A DNA stretch of 64,000 nucleotides from Plotosus lineatus (taxonomy: Eukaryota; Chordata; Actinopteri; Siluriformes; Plotosidae): positions 41,651,001 to 41,715,000 of the forward strand of contig CM045733.1 of the NCBI GenBank assembly GCA_024760905.1, written 5' to 3'. Both the position numbers and the translations under genes were made by a program. How positions within the stretch are numbered: the stretch's first letter is position 1; each line of letters opens with the position of its first letter. The notes beneath the pieces are model-generated. The model was not told the DNA's origin. It searched no databases and saw only the letters and a program-made list of their open reading frames with translations. Below are positions 55,212-64,000 of the stretch, piece by piece.

Positions 55212-55418
55212 CTAACCAGTCAAGTGTGTGTCAGTGCTTGCGAGTGGACAGCTTTTTGGTGTTTTATCATTGTTTGCGTGCTTAAGTAGCACCATCCTTC
55301 CATTCTGTCCATATCTAATATTTTGCTGACACAATAAACAAAATGCAACTCCTGGCTTGTCTGCTAACTTTCGACACCATGTGCTGACCGGCTTTCCAAA
55401 ATTGTCGGTTTCCTTCAA
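55212..55418 (-). pseudogene. BED-type zinc-finger transposase fragment
   Basis: 68 codons with WCRKLADKPGVAFCLLCQQ, then RYGQNG and LLKHA: a C-x2-C ... H arrangement like the zinc-binding N-terminal domain of BED/hAT-related transposases. No catalytic domain adjoins it. Interrupted downstream by the MITE at 54623-55140. Confidence 0.5.
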
Positions 55419-55632
55419 CCAGTCATCTTGCCAACAATTTTTTTTTATACCACTGTCTCGTCTTTTAATATCTACTTTAGATGCACCGATTTACAGAAAA
55501 TTTGCCATTATACTTGCCAGACTTCAACCTTTTTGTTTTTTTATTTTTTTCGCCTTTCGGAAAGAAAGCATGCATTAATATTGATGGATCTAGTTACTAA
55601 GGCACAGTTTGGAAATGTTTGGAATGACCACC

Positions 55633-56512
55633 CTCAAACTGTTGTTCACAAATGCTGACCTCTGCCCTTAGTCTAGCTTCCACTATTCTTTCCCATAACC
55701 TCATCGTATGGCTCATCAACTTTATCCCTCTGTAATTGCCGCAACTCTGCACGTCTCCCTTGTTCTTAAAAATGGGCACCAGCACACCTCTCCTCCACTC
55801 CTCCGGCATCTGCTCACTCTCTAGGACCTTGTTGAATGTTCTTGTCAGAAAATCTACTGCTACCGCTCCTAGACACTTCCATACTGCCACAGGTATATCA
55901 TCAGGACCAACTGCCTTTCCATTCTTCATCCTCTTCAATGCCCTTCTCACTTCACCCTTACTGATCTTTGCTACATCCTGCTCCTCAATGGTCACCTCTC
56001 AGCTCTTCAAAGTAGTCTTTCCATCTTCCCAGCACACTTCAGTCATCAGTCAATACATTTCCCTCTCTGTCCTTTATCAATCTAACTTGCTGCACGTCCT
56101 TCCCATCTCTATTTCTCTGCTGTGCCAACTTGTATAAATCATTTTCTCCCTCTTTACTGTCCAACCTATCATACAAATCATCATACGCCCTCTGTTTGGC
56201 CTTAGCCACTACTACTTTCGCCTTACGCTGTGTCTCCCTGTACTCCTGTTTACTCTCTTTGGTCCTCTCTATGTCCCACTTTTTCTTAGCTAACCTCTTC
56301 CTTTGTACACACTCCTGCACTTCCTCATTCCACCACCAAGTCTCCTTATCTACTTTCCTTCCAGAGGACACACCAAGTACTCTCATACCTGTGTCCCTGA
56401 TCACATTTGCTGTGGTTGTCCAGTCATTTGGAAGCACTTCCTGGCCACCCAAAGCCTGTTTCAACTCCTCTATGAAGATAACATGACACTCTTCCTTTTT
56501 CAACTTCCTGTA
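55633..56512 (-). pseudogene. Internal fragment of the RTE-type LINE
   Basis: Corresponds to about 51346-52253 of the full copy, covering the region between endonuclease and RT (KAVGPDDIPVAVW, QALGGQEVLPNDW). Both the 5' and 3' ends of the LINE are missing, and a short deletion near 55995-56010 shifts the frame. Ordinary 5' truncation does not explain the missing 3' end. Confidence 0.85.
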
Positions 56513-57144
56513 TAAGCAATTTTTAAGCAATAAGAGTTAATTTAAACAAAATTTCATAGATTTGGTCTTCTGCCCAAGGTGATGTCATGCTTGGGCTTGA
56601 TCCTGTATTTCAAGTGAACAGTAATCTAAATATGATGACATACAAAAACATTTCACACAATCCTTTACTTCCACCTTTGTGGCATGAGTTTGGGGAAGAA
56701 CCATGTATGGATGTGAAAGGTCACGCATACACATACCTATGTTATTGACGTATTATGAAGAACTAATTATTTACCCTGAGGTAATTAAAAGTTAGAAAGC
56801 TTCACAACAAACATTTCTGACGTTTTTCTGATTCTGAGTTTTTCCAGTCACAGTGTGTATTGAGGCATAAAATATTTGTTTGTGCCAAAGGAGAGGTGGA
56901 TGCCTATAAATATTCCCGGAACATTGAGAGGACTATTCAAATTAGTGAGTGAATATTGTTTTACTATGTACTACACAGAAATAGAAGCAACGTAAAAACC
57001 ACTAATTTTTTTAAATTATTTTGCCCATGACATATTTGTTAGGTGAGCTCTGCATGCTTCAAGCTGATTCTACGTTAAAATAAAGGCTAACCTAATTTGG
57101 CCAGTCTAGACTTATTCTGCAAAAAAACAGCAAAATTTGAAATG
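56513..57144. other. Intergenic; possible relic of a TATA-type promoter
   Basis: Plus strand 56908-56931 reads 'gcctataaatattcccggaa', which faintly recalls the 'aaatatcccggagagaaca' block near 48867-48890 upstream of chemokine D. No coding exon was recognised nearby. Confidence 0.3.
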
Positions 57145-57320
57145 AAAATATATGATGGGGATGGCAGAGCATTGCAATGGACAGCATGTCTACCTCACAG
57201 CAAGAAGGACCTGGACTCTAGTCCACACCAGTACAGGCAAGGGTGTTTCTGTGTGGAGTTTTCATGGTCTCCTTCTATGGGTTCTCCCTGGGTACAGTTT
57301 TCTCCCAGACTTCTTTTTTT
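57145..57320 (+). repeat. SINE family B 5' part
   Basis: 'gcattgcaatggacagcatg', 'ctcacagcaagaaggacctg', 'tttctgtgtggagttttcat'. Confidence 0.75.
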
Positions 57321-57484
57321 CTAATCTAATGGATTGCTAGATCTAGCTGTACTTCTTCTTCCCTCATACTGTCTTTGATGGCTTCTTCCCCACTGGTCAA
57401 CATTAGTCTATGCAGAGAATCCTCAGGGTTCTGCTGTTTTGTTCCATGGTCACACATTAAGCAAATTGATTGCTATAAATTGCT

Positions 57485-57486
<2 letters not shown>

Positions 57487-57536
<50 letters not shown>

Positions 57537-57549
57537 TGTGTGTGTGTGG
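57487..57549. repeat. (GT)n microsatellite
   Basis: GT dinucleotide run. Confidence 0.97.
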
Positions 57550-57602
57550 TGATATGTGCTTAATGTGACAAATCACATTAATTGAAAGGGAAGAAGTAGG
57601 CC

Positions 57603-57695
57603 GAGCATGGGGTTCTCATTCATTCATTCCTTTTCTGAATCGCTTAATCCTAATTAGGGTTGGGGGGAAGCTGGCGTCCATTTCAGCCGAAAATG
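57603..57695 (-). repeat. SINE tail type 2 fragment, minus strand
   Basis: 'cgcttaatcctaattagggt' and 'aagctggcgtccatttcagc' match the complement of tail 2. The LINE at 57700 follows immediately. Confidence 0.75.
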
Positions 57696-58768
57696 GGTCA
57701 GGGATCCCCTCCCTGAATTGCCACCTTATCGTGGTGGAGGGGTTTGCGTGACCTAATGATCCTAGGAGCTGTGTTGTCGGGGGCAGAATGCCCCTGGTAG
57801 GGTCACCCAAGGCAAACAGGTCCTGGGTGAACGTCCAGACAAAGTGCGATTCAGAAGACCAAGGCTGTCCTTTGTCACCGATTCTGTTCATAATTTTTAT
57901 GGACAGAATTTCTAGGCGCAGTCGAGGCGATGAGGGGTTCTGGTTTGGTGGCCATCGGATATCGTCTCTGCTCTTTGCGGATGATGTTGTCCTTTTGGCT
58001 TCATCAAGTCGGGACCTCCAGCTCTCATTGGAGCGATTCGCAGTCGAGTGCGAAACAGCCAGGATGAAGATCAGTACCTCCAAGTCCGAGGCCATGGTTC
58101 TCAGTCGGACAATGGTGGAATGCACCCTCCGGGTCGGAAATGAGGTCCTGCCCCAAGTGGAGGAGTTTAAGTATCTTGGGGTCTTGTTTACGAGTGAGGG
58201 AAGGATGGAGCGACAGACGGATCGCTGAAGCCTCTGCTGTTAAGCGGTGCCTGTACCGGTCCGTCGTGGTGAAGGAGCTGAGCTGCAAGGCGAAGCTCTC
58301 AATTTACCAGTCGATCTACGTTCCAACCCTCACCTATGGTCACGAGCTTTGGGTAATGACCGAAAGAACAAGATCACGGATACAAGCGGCTGAAATGAGC
58401 TTCCTTCACCGGGTGGCGGGGTTCTCCCTTAGAGATAAGGTGAGAAACTCCACCATCCGGGGAGAGCTCGGAGTAGATCCGCTGTTCCTCCGCATTGAGA
58501 GGGGCCAGTTGAGGTGGCTCGGGCATCTGGTCAGAATGCCCCCCGGACGCCTCCCTGGTGTGGTGTTTCGGGCATGTCCAACCGGGAAGAGACCCCAGGG
58601 TCGACCTAGAACACGCTGGAGGGACTATGTCTCTCGGCTTGTCTGGGACCGCCTCGGTGTCCCCCCGGGAGAGTTGGAGGAAGTGGCTCGGGAGAGGGAC
58701 GTCTGGACCTCTTTGCTTAGGTTGCTGCCCCCGTGACCCGACCCTGGACTAAGCGGAAGATGATGATG
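57696..58768 (+). pseudogene. 5'-truncated LINE with (GAT)n tail, one frameshift
   Basis: RT second half: GCPLSPILFIIFMDRI, LLFADDVVLLAS (FADD site ~57972-57990), FKYLGVLFTSEGR. A frame change near 58220 leads to the 58140 frame with LTYGHELWVMTERTRS, FLHRVAGFSLRDKVR, LRWLGHLVRMPPGRLPG, RPRTRWRDY and a stop at 58736. It ends in (gatgat)n at 58759-58779. The same family gave 8786-9960 and small relics at 13678 and ~61770. The clade is uncertain. Confidence 0.87.
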
Positions 58769-58781
58769 ATGATGATGATGG

Positions 58782-59028
58782 GTGAGGCTAGAATACATCC
58801 TGGACAGCTTACCAAGCCATCGCAGGGCAGAAACCCGCTGACGGCTATGCAGCGTACCTTTGACGAAAGTCAGCAATGGTTCTTTTATAGTCATAGACAG
58901 TGAGAGACATGGGCGGCCTTTGATAACCCAGTTAGCTGCACTGGGGGGATAATGACACTCTGTCGAGAGTGGGGCTTGAACCCCCAACCTTGTGATCGGT
59001 AATCCTTATCACCAGGCCAACACTGCAC
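58782..59028 (-). repeat. tRNA-headed SINE, minus strand
   Basis: The head lies at the right ('caaggttgggggttcaagcc' on the minus strand), the body in the middle, and a tail-2 start at the left. Confidence 0.85.
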
Positions 59029-60129
59029 AGCATTGGGTACTGTTTATTTAATTTTCATGTCTTGGCAGAAGTTTGTGCTCTCCATGTGCTCTTGTTTGGA
59101 TATATAATATTCACTGGACACATCTGCTTTACGGTTAGGTATCCATTTACTTTTGGCTGATAAGTGTATGCATTATGGAAAATGCCTGAATCTACTCATT
59201 TTATTTAATAATACACAATATACAATATACAATTTGTGATATACAGGATGCTGACATTATAAAGGGTGTATGATTCATCATCAATCGATGAGTTAGGTTT
59301 TTTTTACTCAAGAAGTGTGATTATGTGCAGCGTGATATTTTGATCTCAGAAACACCCCACCACTCTCAGATCCTCTTTCAGTAACAAAAACAGATACTGA
59401 TGGTAGTATGATTGATCACACGGGGGAGAAACAGCATGGAGAGGTTTTCCCCCCGTTTCAGTTTAAACTATTACTGTGGAAGGAACTGCAATTCCAAAAA
59501 AAGTAATAAAAAAACATAACCTTTAAAAAGGATTGTGGATCCACACATGTCTGAATCACAGCAATGTTGATATTTAATATAATTTCTATACCAACAAGTC
59601 GATCCTGAAGATGAGCATTGATTTTTTTATGCCAGGAAATAAGTGTATAACTTTACAGAAAAATCTTGAACTTCAGCATTTTATACTAGCCAATGTAAAA
59701 GGTGTAACTACGTTTTCCAACATCTACAGGACTTCAGAGGCATGTGAATTTTTAACATGATGAATGTAGTATTATTTATTGAAAGTTTAACAGAAATAAG
59801 ATGCTGGTGTTTGTAACGGATGCAATGTAAGTGAAAAGAGGAACCAGTTTCATGGACATTCCACAACATGAAATAAAACTTGAAGTAGATAATAAACATG
59901 ATGTCAGTGTTTTAAATTAAATAATATACTGAAGGATGTTCTGGAGGGATAAAAAGAAAATCATATTTTAACACAATAATCTATTCATAACTCATTTGTA
60001 GTAAAAACAAATACAGTAATTTTCTTTTCCCTCAAAATTCATTATCCAAATTTATTAAACAAGCCACTTTTTCTACAAGTCTGTTCAAAGATCCTAGCAA
60101 CCAGATCCACTTTGCTTCAAAGCCTGTCT
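59029..60129. other. AT-rich intergenic stretch
   Basis: 59095-59170 resembles a decayed Tc1-type terminus ('ccatttacttttggctgata'). Otherwise nothing recognised on either strand. Confidence 0.45.
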
Positions 60130-60420
60130 GAAGACATTTCATTTGTTCATTCATTCAGGTTTAGGAGAGCCTGGAGTCTATCTCATCCGACTATTGGCAA
60201 AGTTTGTGTACCACAGGAATAGCTCATCAGTCTATTGCAGGGTCAACACACACTTAACCATTCATACTCACACACAGGGATATTTTGGAACAGCCAATTA
60301 GCCTAACGTGCATGTCTTTGGACTATGGGAGGAAACTGGAATACCTGTAGGAAACTCATGAAAGCGCAAGAAGAATATGTAAACTTCACACAGAAATCAG
60401 AGTAGGGTACTTTTATGAAG
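60130..60420 (-). repeat. SINE family B / L2-tailed repeat, minus strand
   Basis: 'cagccaattagcctaacgtg', 'catgtctttggactatggga' and a (cattc)n start are the complement of the family-B middle and tail. Confidence 0.75.
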
Positions 60421-60429
60421 TCTAATAAC

Positions 60430-60840
60430 CTGTGCCATCAAGATCTGTTTTTGGCCTGCATCTCCCATGTCGAGCTCACATGACTTAAAAGTGGCCTTGG
60501 TGACGTCATTGTACCTTTGACCGCTTTGTGACTTCCAGCCCTTATCCAGTTAACCAAACAGCAGGAGCTTCGGGATGTGCTCATCTCCCATCCTCGAGAC
60601 ATGTCCAGCCCAGTGTAGGTGGGCATAGATGATGAATAACTTGATGCTTATGATGTTACCTCTGCTGAAAATCTCTGTGTTGATTTTGTCCTTTCGGGTA
60701 ACACCACACAACTTTTGAGGCTTCTAATGTGAAACAGCGCTAGGTTATGTTGTCCAAGTCTCGCATCCATAGAGGAGGTGTGTATGTGTATGCATCTAGG
60801 TTTTCATCATGCTGTGGGAAATCTAAAACTGTTTACATAG
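60430..60840 (-). pseudogene. LINE C-terminal fragment
   Basis: On the minus strand one frame reads HWAGHVSRMGDEHIPK followed by an L-L-F-G block with a stop, the usual C-terminal signature of many fish LINEs. The continuing frame (VTKATFKSC) resembles the family's basic C-terminus. The element cannot be classed further. Confidence 0.65.
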
Positions 60841-61005
60841 TCACATTGAGATTTCGCTTCCTTATGGGAACAAAACACAGCTCTTTGTAACATAATTCAT
60901 TAAATTCTAAGGTGAAGACATGTTTTAAAGTTAGAATTAGTGTTCAGTTACGTATCTAGAAAATAAATGCAAGTTAATGTATTTTCTACAGAATTTATAT
61001 GAACA

Positions 61006-61052
<47 letters not shown>

Positions 61053-61908
61053 ACTATATACCAAGTATAACACTGTTGTTTGACACTGAATGTTGACTCC
61101 AAGCCAAGATTCTGCTCCTGTGTGTAATGCCGGAGATTACAAAAAATTCCCACATGATTCTTCACTAAGCCTGACAGTATTTATTTATTTTTTTAATGTA
61201 AAAACTATTAAGTGACAATATACTTAGTCATGATACAATACATATTTATCTTATAAATAGAAGGCAGATTAAAACTTGGCAATGTTTTCTGGAGGTGTTT
61301 ATTATTTAAGATTTATGATGGTGTGGTCTCCAGTGTCAGTGCTTTGGAACAATTCGAAGAGAGCTATACGTTTACAAACATTTTTACACTCAGAGTTTTG
61401 TGGAATTTTTTGGGAGTTTTTTTTTTTTTTAAAGAGAAACTGTTGAGTAAACAACTTTTTCTTCCTGCAATAACAACAACAACAACAAAAAAAAAAACCT
61501 TACTCATCCAATTAAGGTCCCAAAACATTAAATTAAATACAAGCAAACAAAAATTCAACACAATCTTCTTAAAAAAAATTCTAATCCTCTGCAACGTTCT
61601 ATGACACCACTCTCACATTGACTTTTTTTTTTCATAATAGCATGCTTCTGATCGTTATTCATTCTTTGATTCATTTTCCTCCAACTTATCCGAGATCAAA
61701 TCACAGAGGCAACAGGTCTAGGATGCCATACACTATTGAAATAAAACTCATGTTTAGCTACTTATATCTTTGATTTCATTCTTTCGGCCACTACTCAAAT
61801 CTGACCATGAGTGTTTGGGCTGATGGACCAAAAGTTTTTATTAAAAGCTTAACCTTTTGGCTCAGCTGCCTCTTCATCATGAAACTGAGGGTTAGTGAAA
61901 AGCCTGTA
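60841..61908. other. Intergenic; (GT)n run at 61011-61050
   Basis: No gene recognised. A small relic of the 57700 LINE family ('ttctttcggccactactcaa') lies near 61770-61805 on the minus strand. Confidence 0.45.
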
Positions 61909-62490
61909 CAGTCGGCCCCCAACTTACGAAATTAATTCGTTCCAGAGCCCTTTTCGTATACTGGGGATTTCGTAAGTAGGGGTCGCATCTTACATGCCTA
62001 ATTCGTTCCAAGTCTCCAGACTTTGGACTATATAAACTCCATAAACCCTTTAAAAATGATAAAAGTGCACCAATTTTGTATGAAATATGTGTTAAAAGCA
62101 AAAGAAAATTATTTATTAAACCATTTAAATATTTTATTAACATATTAAACCATTTTATTAACATATTTATTAATCAAACATTAAAAATTAAACATTTTTA
62201 TTAACACACACATACACCTCTCTCTCTCTCTCTCTAGTGCGGCTAACTGGGTTATCAAAGGCGGGCCATGTCTCTCACTGTCTATGGCAAGAGGCATGTA
62301 AAAGAACCATTGCTGACATTCGTAAAGAGTAGGCTGCAAAGCCGTCAGCGTGTTTCTGTCCCTTGCTAAAAGGGTTGTGACAGGAAGGGCATCCGACGTA
62401 AAAACCTCTGCCAAAGCAAAACGTGCGAATCAGATGATTTGCTGTGGCGACTCCCGAGTAAAAGGGTAAAAAGCCGAAAGGAAGACAGAC

Positions 62491-62543
<53 letters not shown>

Positions 62544-62619
62544 GAGATGAGAAGGGAAATGTTTTTTCGTAACCCGGGGATTTCGTACACAGGGGTCTTC
62601 CTAAGTTAGGGGCCGACTG
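61909..62619. mobile_element. Pogo/Tigger-like MITE with nested SINE
   Basis: TA-flanked (61907-61908 and 62620-62621). The ends are CAGTCGGCCCCCAACTTACG and, read inward from the right, CAGTCGGCCCCTAACTTAGG. A second internal repeat of 'ggggatttcgtaagtagggg' type occurs near both ends. A SINE flanked by CT runs sits inside. Confidence 0.88.
62236..62490 (+). repeat. SINE body with tail type 1, headless, between CT runs
   Basis: Starts 'agtgcggctaactgggttat' and ends 'gaaggaagacagac'. 'cacctctctctctctc' on both sides is probably its target duplication, later expanded as a microsatellite (62214-62235 and 62491-62540). Confidence 0.85.
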
Positions 62620-63417
62620 TATTTAAAAAAAAACAAACAAAAAAACCCCCACTAAAATGATGCCTTACTTTTAAAATGTACACATGTAAATACAAGGATG
62701 TCCTTTGCCCCTAATTTGCCTCTCTGATTCATTCATACTGTTCTATGGTAAACACCACAAGACTAGATGCTGGAAAGCACCCAGACCCCCATAAATGAAC
62801 ACACACACACACACACACACACACACTTTATAAAACACTCCAACTTCAACAAAAAAATTCCAAAGGGTATGAAAATGTGAAGAATTTTAAAGTCAGTGGA
62901 GAACCACTTTCTCAAGAAAGGAAAACAAAAAGAGGAAGATACCAGTCCTGGTCAAACCAGGAACCACAAGATTGGTGACTTTTTTAGAAACATTTTTGAG
63001 GAAGCAAAAGAAGCTTCAGTACAAACTGCGTGCCACTCTCCCCAGTTCTCTCATACCCCTTGACCCTGTGGTGCAAATAAACCCATCAAATTCATCAGCT
63101 AAGAAGAAGCATTTTCTTCTGGCCCTACTATCTAATATCTGTTTGTTAGTCGATGGCGGATTTGCAGTGAAAACCCTCCAAAAGAGGTTGCATGATGTCA
63201 CAGTGGCTCGCTTGTTTGCGTTTCATCCCCAGCCTCAACGGGGATGTTTCTACATGGAGTTTGCTTGTCCTTCCCATGTTTGTGAGAGTTTTCCTTCTTT
63301 GAACCATACTTTTTAAAGATAAAGAGACAATTATTGTCAATTATTGCACGAATGGTGAAAATTACTTTAGCAGCAACTGTGAAAAGAAAATGCACAAAAG
63401 ACAACTAAGGGACTAGA
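62620..63417. other. Intergenic stretch; (CA)n at 62800-62826
   Basis: The plus-strand frame at 62972-63316 has no domain I recognise; its end (63195-63290) overlaps a SINE-B-like piece ('ctacatggagtttgcttgtc'). Confidence 0.45.
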
Positions 63418-63560
63418 CCAGAGGTGTGCAATCTTATCTGCAAAGGGCCGGTGTGGGTGCAGGTTTTCACTTCAAACCAAACAATAGCCACACCTTCCAC
63501 CTGTTTCCACCAATCATTGATCATCAAAACAAAAGAAAAAAAAACCTTACATTGGACATT
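63418..63560. mobile_element. hAT-like MITE left end
   Basis: 'ccagaggtgtgcaatcttat' and 'gggccggtgtgggtgcaggt' are typical of a common fish hAT MITE. The right end is not found before the LINE fragment. Confidence 0.5.
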
Positions 63561-63568
63561 ACTGTTTC

Positions 63569-63658
63569 AATTCTGAAGTGGGGCCATCTTGGTCAGATCA
63601 CACTACTGTTTAAGACTTAAAACAAGGTGATCTCACCAAGATGGCCCCACTTCAGAAT
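63569..63658. repeat. Inverted duplication of a LINE segment
   Basis: Arms of ~33 bp ('attctgaagtggggccatct' ... and its complement '...agatggccccacttcagaat') surround a ~24-bp spacer, with about three mismatches. Both arms encode the same LINE block (LKWGHLG). Confidence 0.88.
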
Positions 63659-64000
63659 TATGCCGTCTGGATCGGTAGTTTTCCTCTCATCGACTCTGCT
63701 CAGAGTGGCTCTGATCTGGTGCTGTTGCAGCTGAATGGGGTATTTGTCCCTCTCTGGAAGAGCAGGGCAGGTGCATGCCTCTTTGTTGTGTTGATCGAAG
63801 AGAGCGAAGAAATGGTTTAGGGTGTCCATTCAGGTGCTGTATGTGTTCTTGTAGATAATGAGTGTCTTCATCCCTTTCCTCATATTCCTGGTATTGTTTT
63901 CATCAAAGTGCTCCTTGATGAGTTGTTTATACTTGCACTTAGAATTTTTGATACTTCTTAGTAGAGCCTGGTTTCTACAGGTACTCCTAGTTTGCACCCA
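63626..64000 (-). pseudogene. LINE RT fragment
   Basis: On the minus strand a frame (63829-63626) has a LSRVDERKTTDPDG block, the RKAxGPDG motif at the start of many non-LTR RT domains. It runs off the window upstream. Different from the RTE copy at 50186. Confidence 0.65.

Overview
This window looks like nuclear DNA from a ray-finned (teleost) fish. Three things point there: intron-containing CC chemokine genes in the fish three-exon format, a dense mixture of teleost-type repeats (Tc1, hAT, pogo/Tigger, tRNA-derived SINEs, RTE-type LINEs, a Ty3/Gypsy element and a gamma-type endogenous retrovirus), and abundant microsatellites. There is no bacterial-style operon. The species cannot be named from the sequence.

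The host genes are CC chemokines, all on the minus strand. Chemokine A (exons 1181-1118, 978-858, 727-616) and chemokine C (15027-14964, 14809-14695, 14530-14422) are intact-looking close paralogues. Between them, copy B (8511 to 5812) is dead: a Tc1-like transposon splits exon 3, exon 2 has lost its splice acceptor, two of four conserved cysteines are tyrosine, and a hAT element sits in intron 1. A more distant chemokine D (48681-48612, 48004-47884, 46664-46556) is intact, and a truncated duplicate of its exon 2 end lies at 45772-45812.

The centre (15694-35441) is one nested transposon. A minus-strand Ty3/Gypsy element has 1.13-kb LTRs, a TGGG target duplication, a tRNA-Arg-type primer site and a PNMA-like gag. 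Its left LTR is interrupted by an 11-kb plus-strand gamma-type endogenous retrovirus (16372-27427) with ~543-bp LTRs, a tRNA-Pro primer site, a leader array of five hairpins, gag with PPPY and one zinc knuckle, pro-pol with a ~200-residue insert between protease and RT, and env with CXXC and CX6CC motifs. Both elements are full of frameshifts even though their LTR pairs are nearly identical.

The rest (35442-46000 and 48700-64000) is repeat-rich: a frameshifted LINE with a solo LTR inside, a near-full-length RTE-type LINE with perfect 19-bp target duplications (50186-53334), further LINE fragments, hAT and pogo-type MITEs, and many copies of a tRNA-headed SINE that occurs with two different 3' tails. 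No other host gene could be recognised there.
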